Shown here: piece by piece, positions 21,487 through 31,068 of the stretch
Position numbering within the stretch: position 1 is the first letter of the stretch
Layout of the letters: each line of letters opens with the position of its first letter
DNA from: Oscillospiraceae bacterium
GTDB taxonomy: Bacteria; Bacillota; Clostridia; Oscillospirales; Ruminococcaceae
DNA: 53,945 nt
Direction of reading: 5' to 3'
Assembly: GCA_017545185.1 (NCBI GenBank)
Contig: JAFWQJ010000041.1
Location: 1 to 53,945, forward strand
Notes under the pieces: model-generated
Told to the model about the DNA's origin: nothing
What the model saw: only the letters and a program-made list of their open reading frames with translations
The model's database searches: none
Program-made: the position numbers and the translations under genes

Positions 21487-22965
21487 ATGAAGCTTTCCAT
21501 TTCGCCGGAGGAGGCAAAACGCTACGCCGCGGAAACCGATTACCGCGTGCTCCCCGTCAGCTGCGAGCTGATCGCGGATACGCTGACACCGATGCAGGTG
21601 CTGCGGATCCTGCGGCATGTTTCCGCCCACACCTATCTGCTGGAATCCATTTCCGGCCCCGATCACCGCGGAAGATACACCTTCCTCGGCTGCGACCCGA
21701 AGCTCGGCATTTCCTGCCGGAACGGGAAGCTGAAGGTCGGTGATCTTGAGATCGAAACGGCTGACCCCGCGCAGTATCTGCGGCAGCTTTTGGCGAAGTA
21801 CCGCAGCCCGAAGCTTGCAGGGCTCCCGCCGTTCACGGGCGGTCTGGTCGGATATTTCTCCTACGATTATCTCGGCTATCAGGAGCCCTCGACCCGCACC
21901 GCGAAGGAGGACGACGCGCATTTCAACGACCTTGACCTGATGCTCTTTGACAAGGTCATCGCTTTCGACCACTTCCGCCAGAAGATCATCCTGATTGCGA
22001 ACATCCGCCTTGACGAACCGGAGACGGAATACCGCCGCGCGGAAATGGCGCTCCGGCAGATGGCGGAGCTGCTGAAGCACGGCCAGCCCGCAGAGGAGCC
22101 CGTCAGCCGCATGACCGGCGAGATGACGCCGCTCTTTGACAAGGCCGCCTACTGCGACATGGTCGAAAAAGCCAAGCATTACATAGTCGAGGGCGATATC
22201 TTCCAGATCGTGCTGTCCAACCGGTTCAGCGCCCCGTTTGAGGGCTCGCTGCTGAACACCTACCGGATGCTCCGGACGATCAACCCCTCGCCGTATATGT
22301 TCTATTTTTCCGGCACGGATGTTGAGGTCGCAGGCGCATCGCCGGAAACGCTCGTCAAGCTGGAAAACGGCGTCCTGCATACGTTCCCGCTGGCAGGCAC
22401 CAGACCCCGCGGCCGGACAGAGGCCGAGGATCAGGCGCTGGAAGCCGACCTGCTCCGCGACGAAAAGGAGCTCGCCGAGCACAATATGCTGGTCGATCTC
22501 GGCCGGAACGATCTCGGCAGGATCAGCAGATTCGGCACCGTGGAGGTCGAACGGCTCCGCACGGTTGAGCGGTATTCGCATGTCATGCATATCGGCTCGG
22601 CGGTCAGAGGCGAGATCCGGGAGGACTGCGACGCGCTCGATGCCGTCGGTGCAGTGCTCCCTGCGGGTACGCTGTCCGGCGCCCCGAAGATCCGCGCCTG
22701 CCAGCTGATCGGTCAGCTTGAGGGTGCCAAGCGCGGCATTTACGGCGGTGCGGTCGGGTATCTCTCCTTCCAGGGCGATCTCGACACCTGCATTGCGATC
22801 CGCCTTGCATACCGGAAGGGCAATACGGTCTATGTCCGGAGCGGCGCAGGCATCGTGGCCGATTCCGTCCCGGAGAACGAATATCAGGAATGCCTGAACA
22901 AAGCAGCGGCGGTGATCCGTGCGCTGAAGGAAGCGGAGGAGACAGACGATGCTTTTGCTGATTGA
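21487..22965 (+). CDS. trpE: Anthranilate synthase component I
   Basis: 492 residues. It makes anthranilate from chorismate with ammonia or glutamine delivered by TrpG. The feedback-site motif LLES is at 51-54, and the catalytic C-terminal domain has [29 protein letters not shown] and [11 protein letters not shown], all intact. CGGAGGT before the ATG sets the start. An open frame reaching upstream into the T-box leader is not coding. It overlaps trpGD by 17 bases. It is the first gene of the operon and is controlled by the T-box and probably by tryptophan feedback. Confidence 0.96.
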   Translation: MKLSISPEEAKRYAAETDYRVLPVSCELIADTLTPMQVLRILRHVSAHTYLLESISGPDHRGRYTFLGCDPKLGISCRNGKLKVGDLEIETADPAQYLRQLLAKYRSPKLAGLPPFTGGLVGYFSYDYLGYQEPSTRTAKEDDAHFNDLDLMLFDKVIAFDHFRQKIILIANIRLDEPETEYRRAEMALRQMAELLKHGQPAEEPVSRMTGEMTPLFDKAAYCDMVEKAKHYIVEGDIFQIVLSNRFSAPFEGSLLNTYRMLRTINPSPYMFYFSGTDVEVAGASPETLVKLENGVLHTFPLAGTRPRGRTEAEDQALEADLLRDEKELAEHNMLVDLGRNDLGRISRFGTVEVERLRTVERYSHVMHIGSAVRGEIREDCDALDAVGAVLPAGTLSGAPKIRACQLIGQLEGAKRGIYGGAVGYLSFQGDLDTCIAIRLAYRKGNTVYVRSGAGIVADSVPENEYQECLNKAAAVIRALKEAEETDDAFAD

Positions 22966-24637
22966 TAACTACGACAGCTTTTCATATAACCTGTACCAGA
23001 TGCTCGGCGAGCTCACGCCCGATATCAGGGTCATCCGCAACGACGACATGACCGTTGACGAGGTCGCCGCGCTGAACCCCTCGCATATCATCCTCTCCCC
23101 CGGCCCCGGCCGTCCGGAGGATGCGGGCATCATCATCGAGACCGTGAAGAAGCTCGGCGGGAAGATCCCGATCCTCGGCGTGTGTCTGGGGCATCAGGCG
23201 ATCTGTGCGGCCTACGGCGCAAAGATCATCCACGCAAAGCAGCTGATGCACGGCAAGCAGTCCGCCGTGACCGCTGAAACGGACAGCAGACTGTTCCGCG
23301 GTCTGCCGGAGCGCATCACCGTTGCGAGATACCATTCGCTTGCCGCCGACCCCGCCACGCTGCCGGACTGCCTGCGCATCACCGCACAGACCGACGACGG
23401 CGAGATCATGGCCGTGCAGCATAAAGAATACCCGGTCTACGGCTTACAGTTTCATCCGGAGTCGATCCTGACGCCGGAGGGCAGACAGATCCTCCGGAAC
23501 TTCCTGCAGGATACGCCGGAACCCGTCCGCAGACCCGCACCGAAGCCAGAACCCGTTGAAAAGAATACCGAAAATCAGAATGAAACAGCGGCAGAGGTCC
23601 GCAGGGAGGAACCGAAAATGATCGCAGATGCAATCAAGAAAATCGTAGATAAGCAGGATCTGACTTATGCAGAGGCATACACCGTCATGAACGAGATCAT
23701 GAACGGCGAGACCACCCCGACCCAGAACGCGGCATTCCTTGCGGCGCTCTCCACCAAGAGCACGAAGGCCGAGACGATCGACGAGATCACCGGCTGCGCA
23801 GCGGCCATGCGCGAGCACGCGCTGCACGTTGAACATGACTTCGATGTGCTGGAGATCGTCGGCACGGGCGGCGACCATGCAAACAGCTTCAACATTTCCA
23901 CGACCTCTGCACTGGTCGCAGCGGCTGGCGGCGCAAAGGTCGCAAAGCACGGCAACCGTGCGGCGTCCTCTGCATGCGGCACCGCGGACTGCCTGGAGGC
24001 ACTCGGCGTCAACATCAAGCAGGACCCCGAAAAGGCCGTGCAGATGCTCAGCGAGACCGGCATGTGCTTCCTGTTCGCGCAGCTCTATCACACCTCAATG
24101 AAGTATGTCGGCTCGATCCGCAGAGAACTCGGCGTCCGTACCGTGTTCAACATCCTCGGCCCGCTGACGAATCCCGCAAATGCAAAGCGCACGCTGATCG
24201 GCGTGTATGACGCATCGCTGGTCAACCCGATCGCAGAGGTGCTGCAGCGGCTCGGCGTCAAGCGCGGCATGGTCGTGTACGGCCTTGACCGCCTCGACGA
24301 GATCTCCCTGAGCGCGGAAACGCTGGTCTGCGAGTTCGATGTCGAATCCTCCAAGACCTACACGGTCGCGCCGGAGGACTTCGGCCTTCCGCGCTGCACG
24401 AAGGATGACCTGAAGGGCGGCACACCGGAGGAAAACGCCGCGATCACCCGCGCGATCCTGAACGGCACGGAGCGCGGAGCCAAGCGCAATGCCGTCCTGC
24501 TGAATGCCGGTGCCGCGCTGTATCTGGCAGACCTCGCGCCGTCCATGGCAGAGGGCGTGAAGCTTGCCGCAGAGCTGATCGACAGCGGCAAGGCAGAAGC
24601 ACAGCTTGAGGCCTTCATCGAAGCCTCCAACCGGTGA
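22949..24637 (+). CDS. trpGD: Fused anthranilate synthase glutamine amidotransferase / anthranilate phosphoribosyltransferase
   Basis: 562 residues. TrpG (1-187) has Cys79 in LGVCLGHQA and His169/Glu171 in LQFHPES, the class I amidotransferase triad. A Pro/Glu-rich linker (188-223) leads to TrpD (224-562), with [16 protein letters not shown] for phosphoribosyl pyrophosphate and [21 protein letters not shown]. The fusion channels glutamine ammonia to TrpE and then attaches phosphoribose to anthranilate. At the joint, AGGGAGGA (23603-23610) stands seven bases before an in-frame ATG at 23618, exactly where TrpD begins. A separate TrpD could therefore also be made. Confidence 0.95.
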   Translation: MLLLIDNYDSFSYNLYQMLGELTPDIRVIRNDDMTVDEVAALNPSHIILSPGPGRPEDAGIIIETVKKLGGKIPILGVCLGHQAICAAYGAKIIHAKQLMHGKQSAVTAETDSRLFRGLPERITVARYHSLAADPATLPDCLRITAQTDDGEIMAVQHKEYPVYGLQFHPESILTPEGRQILRNFLQDTPEPVRRPAPKPEPVEKNTENQNETAAEVRREEPKMIADAIKKIVDKQDLTYAEAYTVMNEIMNGETTPTQNAAFLAALSTKSTKAETIDEITGCAAAMREHALHVEHDFDVLEIVGTGGDHANSFNISTTSALVAAAGGAKVAKHGNRAASSACGTADCLEALGVNIKQDPEKAVQMLSETGMCFLFAQLYHTSMKYVGSIRRELGVRTVFNILGPLTNPANAKRTLIGVYDASLVNPIAEVLQRLGVKRGMVVYGLDRLDEISLSAETLVCEFDVESSKTYTVAPEDFGLPRCTKDDLKGGTPEENAAITRAILNGTERGAKRNAVLLNAGAALYLADLAPSMAEGVKLAAELIDSGKAEAQLEAFIEASNR

Positions 24638-25431
24638 GCGGCATGGAAACGATCCTGACAGTGCTCGCGGCGGCGGCGAAGGAGCGCACCGAACAGCATA
24701 AGCGGTACCGCTCCCTTGAATCCGTCCGCCGCGATGCGGAACATCTCCCGCAGGGGGACTTCCGCTTTGAGAACGCACTGAAAACCGACGATATCGCGTT
24801 TATCTGCGAATGCAAAAAAGCGTCGCCGTCAAAGGGACTGATCGCGCCGGATTTCCCGTATCTGCAGATCGCGCAGGACTACGAAGCCGCCGGCGCCGAC
24901 TGCATCTCCGTGCTGACCGAGCCGACGCGCTTTCTCGGCGACGACCGCTATCTTTCGGAGATCGCCGCCGCGGTGAAGATCCCCTGCCTGCGCAAGGATT
25001 TCACCGTGGATCCGTATATGATCTACGAAGCAAAGCTGCTCGGCGCATCCGCGGTGCTGCTGATCTGCGCGCTGCTTGACAAATCGCAGCTTTTCGAGTA
25101 CAATAATATTGTTATGTCGCTCGGCATGTCGGCGCTGGTCGAGGCGCATGACGAGGCTGAGATCGAAGCGGCCGCAGAGGCCGGCGCAAAGATCATCGGC
25201 GTCAACAACCGCAATCTGCATGATTTCTCCGTCGATCCGAACCGGGCGGCGGGGCTCCGCAGATACGCACCGGCAGAGACGCTGTTTGTCGTGGAAAGCG
25301 GCATGAAGACCCCCGCCGATATTCAGGCGGCAAGGGATGCAAAGGCCAATGCCGTGCTGATCGGCGAAACGCTGATGCGCGCAGACGACAAGGCTGCCAT
25401 GCTCCGGTATCTGAAAGGAACGCAGGCATGA
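24634..25431 (+). CDS. trpC: Indole-3-glycerol phosphate synthase
   Basis: 265 residues with a TIM-barrel fold. Motifs are [15 protein letters not shown] (catalytic Glu and Lys), [34 protein letters not shown] and FVVESGM, all intact. It closes the ring of carboxyphenylamino-deoxyribulose phosphate to indole-3-glycerol phosphate. The GTG at 24634 overlaps the trpGD stop by 4 bases and is taken as the start; the ATG at 24643 is an alternative, and neither has a strong ribosome site. It overlaps trpF by 4 bases. Confidence 0.94.
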   Translation: MSGMETILTVLAAAAKERTEQHKRYRSLESVRRDAEHLPQGDFRFENALKTDDIAFICECKKASPSKGLIAPDFPYLQIAQDYEAAGADCISVLTEPTRFLGDDRYLSEIAAAVKIPCLRKDFTVDPYMIYEAKLLGASAVLLICALLDKSQLFEYNNIVMSLGMSALVEAHDEAEIEAAAEAGAKIIGVNNRNLHDFSVDPNRAAGLRRYAPAETLFVVESGMKTPADIQAARDAKANAVLIGETLMRADDKAAMLRYLKGTQA

Positions 25432-26027
25432 CGAAGATCAAGATCTGCGGGCTGATGACGCCGCAGGACGCGGCATTTGTCAATGCGGTGCAGCCCGATT
25501 TCGCGGGCATGATCCTGTCCCCGGGCTTCCGGCGGACGGTCACGCGGGAGACTGCGGCAGCGATCCGCAAAGCACTGAACGCAGCGATCCCGGCGGTCGG
25601 CGTGTTTGTCGATGCGGAACCCGCAGACATTGCGGCGTATGTGAACAGCGGCATCATACAGACCGTGCAGCTGCACGGGCATGAGGACGCCGCGTATATT
25701 GAGAAGCTGCGGCAAATAACTGACGCGCAGATCTTTCAGGCATTCCGCATCCGTTCGGCAGCAGATGTGCAGCAGGCGGAGCAGTCCCCTGCCGACATGA
25801 TCCTGCTGGATTCCGGAACCGGAACGGGCAAAGTCTTTGACTGGTCGCTGCTCTCTGATATCCGCAGACCGTATTTACTGGCGGGCGGACTGAATCCGGA
25901 GAATGCTCCGGCGGCGGTCGCCGCGCTGCATCCGGCGGGTGTCGATGTCAGCAGCGGCGTCGAGACGGACGGCCGCAAGGATTTCGCGAAGATACAGGCG
26001 TTTGTCAATGCCGTCCGCGGCACATAA
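25428..26027 (+). CDS. trpF: Phosphoribosylanthranilate isomerase
   Basis: 199 residues, a usual length. KIKICGL carries the catalytic Cys7. FAGMILSPGFRRTV, VGVFVD, VQLHGHE, LLDSGTGTGKVFDW (catalytic Asp) and LAGGLNPEN follow in order. It performs the Amadori rearrangement between the TrpD and TrpC steps. The ATG overlaps the trpC stop by 4 bases. The following gene is not a trp gene. Confidence 0.94.
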   Translation: MTKIKICGLMTPQDAAFVNAVQPDFAGMILSPGFRRTVTRETAAAIRKALNAAIPAVGVFVDAEPADIAAYVNSGIIQTVQLHGHEDAAYIEKLRQITDAQIFQAFRIRSAADVQQAEQSPADMILLDSGTGTGKVFDWSLLSDIRRPYLLAGGLNPENAPAAVAALHPAGVDVSSGVETDGRKDFAKIQAFVNAVRGT

Positions 26028-26047
26028 AAGACGAATCGAGGGACAGC

Positions 26048-26749
26048 ATGGAATTTTCATCCGGTCAGTTGTTTTTGTTTGTGCTGCGGGGCATATTCAC
26101 CGCGGCACTCCCGTTTGCCGTTTACGGTTATCTGAAGCACAGACACGGCGGCAGACCGCTCCCGGTGTTCGCAGGGATCGTCACCGTGATCCTGATTCTG
26201 GTACCGCGGGAGCTGTTCCGGAACGTGCTGATGCAGGGCGCGGAAACGGATACGGGCAAATGGCTGACGGTCTGGCTGGTCGGCGCGGTCTTTGAGGAAT
26301 GCGGCAGATATGCCGCGATGAAGCACGCGATCCCCGGATACGACACGCACACGGATGCGCTCTGTTACGGCATCGGACACGGCGGCACAGAGGTCATCGT
26401 GAGCGCCGCGCATCAGTTCGTTCTGCTTGCGGATGCGCTCGGGCAGTCCGGCACACAGGAGCATCTGACGGCACTTTCGGAGCAGGGCATCCTGACTGCG
26501 CTCGGCGTCATGCTCGGCAATATGAGCAATCTCGCATTCCACATGGCGATGTCCGTGCTCATTGCGCGGGCGGTGCATTATGAGGGCTGCAAAAAGCTGC
26601 TCCCCATTGCAGTTTTCGTGCATATGCTGGCAAATTTTACGGAATTCTGCTTCGGCACGGCGGCGGATGTTCTGCTGACGGTGCTGATCTGGATATTTGT
26701 GTATCTGCACGGGAAACGCCTGCAGGCGCACGAATCTGAAGCGTATTAA
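26048..26749 (+). CDS. YhfC-family intramembrane (glutamic-type) protease
   Basis: 233 residues with about seven membrane helices. FEECGRY (Glu83-Glu84), GIGHGGTEVIV (His111, Glu115) and a late VHMLANFTEF are the signature of the YhfC family, related to CPBP/Rce1-type intramembrane proteases. It stands between trpF and trpB on the same strand, 20 bases after trpF. A short hairpin (AACGGC-AGA-GCCGTT, 26748-26762) with four T follows it. No link to tryptophan synthesis is known to me. It may be a passenger using the operon promoter. Confidence 0.8.
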   Translation: MEFSSGQLFLFVLRGIFTAALPFAVYGYLKHRHGGRPLPVFAGIVTVILILVPRELFRNVLMQGAETDTGKWLTVWLVGAVFEECGRYAAMKHAIPGYDTHTDALCYGIGHGGTEVIVSAAHQFVLLADALGQSGTQEHLTALSEQGILTALGVMLGNMSNLAFHMAMSVLIARAVHYEGCKKLLPIAVFVHMLANFTEFCFGTAADVLLTVLIWIFVYLHGKRLQAHESEAY

Positions 26750-26788
26750 CGGCAGAGCCGTTTTCATACAAAACACAGGAGGTTTACT

Positions 26789-27979
26789 ATGACAAATCCA
26801 AACGGACGTTTCGGCATCCACGGCGGACAGTACATTCCGGAAACGCTCATGAATGCCGTCATCGAACTGGAGACCGCATACAACCATTATAAGAACGACC
26901 CCGATTTCAATGCGGAGCTCGAAACACTGTTCAACGAATACGCAAACCGCCCCTCGCGGCTTTATTACGCCGAAAAGCTGACCAAGGCACTCGGCGGCGC
27001 GAAGATCTACTTAAAGCGCGAGGACTTAAACCACACCGGCGCGCATAAGATCAACAATGTGCTCGGTCAGGCGCTGCTCGCGAAGAAAATGGGCAAGACC
27101 CGCCTGATCGCAGAGACAGGCGCAGGTCAGCACGGCGTCGCGACCGCGACGGCAGCGGCACTCATGGGCATGGAATGCGTCGTCTTTATGGGCGAGGAGG
27201 ACACGAAGCGTCAGGCGCTGAACGTCTACCGGATGCGGCTGCTCGGCGCGGAGGTCATCCCGGTGACGACCGGCACGGCGACGCTCAAGGACGCCGTCTC
27301 CGAGGCGATGCGCGAATGGACGAACCGCATCGACGATACGCATTACTGTCTCGGCTCGGTCATGGGACCGCACCCGTTCCCGACGATCGTCCGTGATTTT
27401 CAGGCTGTCATCTCGAAGGAGATCAAACAGCAGATCATGGAAAAGGAAGGCAGGCTGCCGGATGTCGTCATGGCATGTGTCGGCGGCGGCTCCAATGCGA
27501 TCGGCACCTTCTATCATTTTATCCCGGATGAGAGTGTCCGCCTGATCGGCTGCGAGGCCGCAGGCAGAGGCATCGACACGTTCGAGACCGCCGCGACGAT
27601 CAGCACCGGAAAGCTCGGTATTTTCCACGGCATGAAGTCCTACTTCTGCCAGGATGAATACGGCCAGATCGCGCCTGTTTATTCGATCTCCGCCGGCCTT
27701 GACTATCCCGGCGTCGGCCCGGAGCATGCGCATCTGTACGACATCGGCCGTGCGGAGTACGTTCCCGTGACCGATGACGAAGCGGTCAATGCATTTGAAT
27801 TTCTCTCCCGCACGGAGGGCATCATTCCGGCGATTGAATCCGCGCACGCCGTTGCACATGCGCTGAAGATCGCGCCGGAAATGGACAAGGACAAGATCAT
27901 CGTCATCACGATCTCCGGCAGAGGCGACAAGGACTGTGCGGCGATCGCACGGTACAGAGGGGAGGATATCCATGAGTAA
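26789..27979 (+). CDS. trpB: Tryptophan synthase beta chain
   Basis: 396 residues, of usual length. Lys87 in [10 protein letters not shown] is the pyridoxal phosphate Schiff-base residue. [26 protein letters not shown] and [10 protein letters not shown] (phosphate cup) are intact. It joins indole, delivered through the alpha subunit tunnel, with serine. AGGAGG precedes the ATG with normal spacing, stronger than for the other trp genes, which may offset the interrupting YhfC gene. It overlaps trpA by 8 bases. Confidence 0.97.
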   Translation: MTNPNGRFGIHGGQYIPETLMNAVIELETAYNHYKNDPDFNAELETLFNEYANRPSRLYYAEKLTKALGGAKIYLKREDLNHTGAHKINNVLGQALLAKKMGKTRLIAETGAGQHGVATATAAALMGMECVVFMGEEDTKRQALNVYRMRLLGAEVIPVTTGTATLKDAVSEAMREWTNRIDDTHYCLGSVMGPHPFPTIVRDFQAVISKEIKQQIMEKEGRLPDVVMACVGGGSNAIGTFYHFIPDESVRLIGCEAAGRGIDTFETAATISTGKLGIFHGMKSYFCQDEYGQIAPVYSISAGLDYPGVGPEHAHLYDIGRAEYVPVTDDEAVNAFEFLSRTEGIIPAIESAHAVAHALKIAPEMDKDKIIVITISGRGDKDCAAIARYRGEDIHE

Positions 27980-28748
27980 GATCCGCGATGCATTCAAAAA
28001 CGGCAAGGCGTTTATCCCGTTCATCACCTGCGGCGACCCCGATCTCGAAACGACCGGAAAGATCGTCCGCGAAATGGCGGCGGCAGGCGCAGACCTCATT
28101 GAACTGGGGATCCCGTTCTCCGACCCGACCGCGGAAGGCCCCGTCATTCAGGGCGCGAATATCCGCGCGCTGGCAGGCGGCATCACGACAGACAAGATCT
28201 TCGCATTTGTCAAGGAGCTGCGTAAGGATGTGACCGTACCGCTCGTGTTCATGACCTATGCGAACGTGGTCTTTTCCTACGGTATCGAGCGGTTTGTGAA
28301 GTGCTGTGCGGAGGCAGGCATGGACGGCCTGATCCTGCCGGATGTGCCGTTTGAGGAAAAGGACGAATTTGCGCCGATCTGCAAGGCGAACGGCATTGAT
28401 TTCATTTCGCTGATCGCGCCGACCTCTGAGAACCGCGTCGCGATGATCGCGAAGGAAGCAGAGGGCTTTGTGTATCTTGTATCGAGCCTCGGCGTGACCG
28501 GTATGCGCGCGGAGATCAGAACGGATCTGGAAGCGATCACCGCGAAGATCAAAGAAAACACGGATGTTCCGTGCGCGATCGGCTTCGGTATCTCGACGCC
28601 GGAGCAGGCTGCGGAGCTTGCGGGCTGTGCGGACGGCGTGATCGTCGGCTCGGCGATCGTGAAGCTGATCGCGGAACACGGCAGAGAAGCCGCGGCTCCG
28701 GTCGGCGCCTTTGTCCGCGCGATGAAAAAAGGTATCGCTGCGCGATGA
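27972..28748 (+). CDS. trpA: Tryptophan synthase alpha chain
   Basis: 258 residues. TIM barrel with [55 protein letters not shown] and [12 protein letters not shown]. Glu44 corresponds to the general acid-base Glu49 of the E. coli enzyme. The position of catalytic Asp60 is Glu55 here (TAEGP instead of ADGP), a conservative change I have seen in related Firmicutes. The last residues, GIAAR, and the stop codon TGA (28746-28748) are encoded by module A of repeat copy R4, so the element defines the C-terminus. Confidence 0.95.
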   Translation: MSKIRDAFKNGKAFIPFITCGDPDLETTGKIVREMAAAGADLIELGIPFSDPTAEGPVIQGANIRALAGGITTDKIFAFVKELRKDVTVPLVFMTYANVVFSYGIERFVKCCAEAGMDGLILPDVPFEEKDEFAPICKANGIDFISLIAPTSENRVAMIAKEAEGFVYLVSSLGVTGMRAEIRTDLEAITAKIKENTDVPCAIGFGISTPEQAAELAGCADGVIVGSAIVKLIAEHGREAAAPVGAFVRAMKKGIAAR

Positions 28749-29190
28749 TTCAGAATGGGCTTTCAGCCCAAACCTGACCAATGGGACACTGTCCCTTTGG
28801 AATCCCATTATAAAGAGCAAGAGGGTGCTGATGTAACAATCGGCACCCGTTTTGCAAAACGCTGCCGGTCATGCACTTTGCAGCCGGTCTGCATCCATAT
28901 CAAAAGTTTCGGTCAAGCCTTTTCAAAGGCTTGCAGAGTCCAGAGACAGCGTCTCCGGTCGCCGTCCACAGACGGCGAAACTCCCCTATCGTCAGGCGCA
29001 CCGAAAGGGTGAATTCCAAAAACGCTCCGGGGGAGCGTTTTTGAAAGAGGGACGCCCTGTAAGAGAGGGCGTCCCTAAGCGGATTGCAAAGCAATTCGCA
29101 GCGCCCGCAGCACGCAGGAGCGACGCAGTCGCGACGGGTGACCGGGCGTTCCGGGTTCTTAGGGCTGGAAGCCCTAAGTTCTGCTGTGCA
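28731..29190 (+). repeat. Hairpin-mosaic element, long copy R4
   Basis: Module A (28731-28749) overlaps the trpA end. B is GGGCTTTCAGCCC (28757-28769), C is GGGACACTGTCCC (28783-28795) and D is a terminator (28823-28853). A GCTGCCGG segment, an AAAGTTT/CAAGCC segment, and ACGCTCCGGGGGAGCGT follow. Module I is an 11-bp stem with loop GTAAGAG (29048-29076), then comes an AAGCGGATTGC / GCAATTCGC segment, and last AGGGCTGGAAGCCCT. The 494-base gap before the next gene is almost wholly this element. Confidence 0.85.
28823..28853 (+). terminator. Terminator of the trp operon (module D of R4)
   Basis: GGGTGC-TGAT and ATC-GGCACCC arms, then GTTTTG. The T run is short, so termination may be partial. 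Confidence 0.65.
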
Positions 29191-29242
29191 CGCGTGCGCA
29201 TTTGATAAAAGGCACTCAATCAAACAGAAAGAGGTGTTTCAG

Positions 29243-29719
29243 ATGTATCAGAATCAGGACGGCGATTCAACTGTACAGCAAACAATGGAGCAGCGCATCA
29301 TCGGGCGGCTGGAAGAACAGCTCGGATTGAGCGGGCTCGAATCGAACCCCAGTCTCCCGCTGCCGGGCGAACCCGGTGTCCGGATCCGGCCGGATTTCTA
29401 TTCCGCGCAGCATAAGATCATCGGTGAGATCCATTCGCATCTCGGAAAGCTGAAACCGGCGCAGCAGAAAAAAATCGCGGCGGATATCCTCAAGCTGCAC
29501 CTGTTTGACCCGGAGAATGAATATCTGAAAATCATTGCCGTATGCGACGAGGAAGAAAAGAAACAGTTGAAAGGAAACGGCTGGCTTCCGGCAGCGATCC
29601 GGTTATTCAAAATTGAGATCATGCTGATCAACCTGACCGAGCAGGAACGGAACGATCTCCGCGCCGCCATGCGCCGGCAGAATATGCACCCGGAGCAGCC
29701 CGGGGAATCCGCAGAATAA
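29243..29719 (+). CDS. Hypothetical protein, possible PD-(D/E)XK nuclease-like fold
   Basis: 158 residues, start ATG at 29243 after AAAGAGG. I do not recognise a named family. The core VRIRPDFYS, KIIGEIHSHLGKLKPAQ, KIAADILKLHLF and LKIIAVCDEEE follows the order of a PD-(D/E)XK nuclease-like fold (PD, then E-x-H where E-x-K is usual, then a helix and a strand). The replaced Lys argues against normal catalysis. A variable Gln-rich N-terminus and an acidic C-terminus flank it. It is a single gene between element R4 and its own terminator; no promoter was found. Confidence 0.65.
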   Translation: MYQNQDGDSTVQQTMEQRIIGRLEEQLGLSGLESNPSLPLPGEPGVRIRPDFYSAQHKIIGEIHSHLGKLKPAQQKKIAADILKLHLFDPENEYLKIIAVCDEEEKKQLKGNGWLPAAIRLFKIEIMLINLTEQERNDLRAAMRRQNMHPEQPGESAE

Positions 29720-29724
29720 ACAAA

Positions 29725-29755
29725 GGACAGGTGCCGCAGCGCGCCTGTCTTTTTC
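29725..29755 (+). terminator. Intrinsic terminator before pheS
   Basis: GGACAGG and CCTGTC arms with a GC-rich loop, then TTTTTC. Confidence 0.82.
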
Positions 29756-29778
29756 TTGCGCCGATGATTGTGAAAGGC

Positions 29779-29807
29779 TTGACAATCTCACGGATTTGCG
29801 GTATACT
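29779..29807 (+). promoter_or_regulatory. Sigma-A promoter of pheST
   Basis: TTGACA (29779-29784), a 17-base spacer and TATACT (29802-29807), about 47 bases before pheS. There is no T-box between promoter and gene. Confidence 0.88.
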
Positions 29808-29853
29808 ATAGATTGGAGTTTTCCGAAAAATCAAAGAGAGGAAGGTATCGAAT

Positions 29854-30897
29854 ATGGAAGAGCAGATCAAAGCGATGCGGCAAAAGATCGAAGCCGCCGC
29901 TGCCGCCATTACCGATTCCAAAGAAATGTATCAGCTCCGGAAGCAGTACCTTGACAACAAGGCAGGTCAGATCTCCGCGCTGATGAAGAATATGCGCGAT
30001 CTTGCACCGGAGGAGCGTCCGGCGTTCGGCAAGATCGTCAACGAGCTGAAAACATGGGCACTCGATTTCTTTACCGCACAGGATGCCCGCCTGAAGGCTG
30101 CCGAGCTCGCAAAGAAGAACGCAGCCGAGCAGATCGACGTCACGATGCCTGCGCCTGTCCGTTCCTGCGGCGCGCTGCATCCGAATACGCTGATCGCGAA
30201 TGAGCTGATCGGGATTTTCTCCGGCATGGGCTTTGAGATCTACGAAGGCCCCGAGATCGAAACGGATTACTATAACTTTACTGCCCTGAATACGCCGCAG
30301 GATCACCCGGCGCGCGATATGCAGGATACGTTCTATGTATCGCCTGAGCTGCTGCTCAGAACGCAGACCTCCTCCGGTCAGATCCGCTACATGAAGGGCG
30401 ACGACAAGACCCCGAAGCATGAGCCGCCGATCAAGATCCTTTCGCCGGGCAAGGTGTTCCGCTCCGACGACGACGCAACGCATTCCCCGATGTTCTCGCA
30501 GATGGAGGGTCTGGTCGTGGACAAGGGCATCACGCTCTGCGACCTGCAGGGTATGCTGGACGAGTTTGCGCGCAATGTGTTCGGCGAGGGCGTCAAGACC
30601 CGTCTGCGCCCGAGCTACTTCCCGTTCACGGAGCCGTCCGTCGAGGTCGATGTGAGCTGCTTTGAGTGCGGCGGCAAGGGCTGCCGTCTCTGCAAGGACA
30701 CCGGCTGGATCGAGGTGCTCGGTGCGGGCATGGTCAACCGCAAGGTGCTTGAGAACTGCGGCATTGATCCGGATGTGTACACCGGCTTTGCGTTCGGCAT
30801 GGGCATTGAGCGCATCGCCATGCTGAAATACGGCATCCCGAACATCAAGATGCTGTTTGAGTCGGATGTCAGAGTGCTTTCGCAATTCCACGAATAA
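29854..30897 (+). CDS. pheS: Phenylalanyl-tRNA synthetase alpha subunit
   Basis: 347 residues with an N-terminal coiled-coil tRNA-binding part (about 1-85) and a class II catalytic core. Motif 1 area is [19 protein letters not shown], with [16 protein letters not shown] next. Motif 2 area is [17 protein letters not shown], and motif 3 is [18 protein letters not shown] Cys-rich insert ([12 protein letters not shown], about 268-279) lies between motifs 2 and 3 and could bind zinc; it is found in many bacterial PheS. With PheT it forms the alpha2-beta2 enzyme. An AAGAGAGGAAGG tract precedes the ATG. Confidence 0.96.
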   Translation: MEEQIKAMRQKIEAAAAAITDSKEMYQLRKQYLDNKAGQISALMKNMRDLAPEERPAFGKIVNELKTWALDFFTAQDARLKAAELAKKNAAEQIDVTMPAPVRSCGALHPNTLIANELIGIFSGMGFEIYEGPEIETDYYNFTALNTPQDHPARDMQDTFYVSPELLLRTQTSSGQIRYMKGDDKTPKHEPPIKILSPGKVFRSDDDATHSPMFSQMEGLVVDKGITLCDLQGMLDEFARNVFGEGVKTRLRPSYFPFTEPSVEVDVSCFECGGKGCRLCKDTGWIEVLGAGMVNRKVLENCGIDPDVYTGFAFGMGIERIAMLKYGIPNIKMLFESDVRVLSQFHE

Positions 30898-31068
30898 GCA
30901 GGCTGTGCCTGTCTCCGTTTCACTTCGCCTTTATTTTGCGTTTGATGCTGCACAGTGCGTTTTTCTTTCGGTCGGGGCGGCTTACGTCTCCGTACAGATG
31001 CGCTGCTGATTTTGGGCGGAGCTTTGTGAGAATCCGCAAACGAAATTAAGTGAAAGGAACTAATAACG

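Noticed and set aside
28731-29190. Hairpin element as a retron, group II intron or diversity-generating repeat
   Set aside because: There is no reverse transcriptase gene nearby, no domain V-like or msr-like fold, and no template/variable repeat pair.
30898-31068. Small RNA or regulatory element between pheS and pheT
   Set aside because: No hairpin with a T run, promoter pair or conserved motif was found in the 171 bases; no claim is made.
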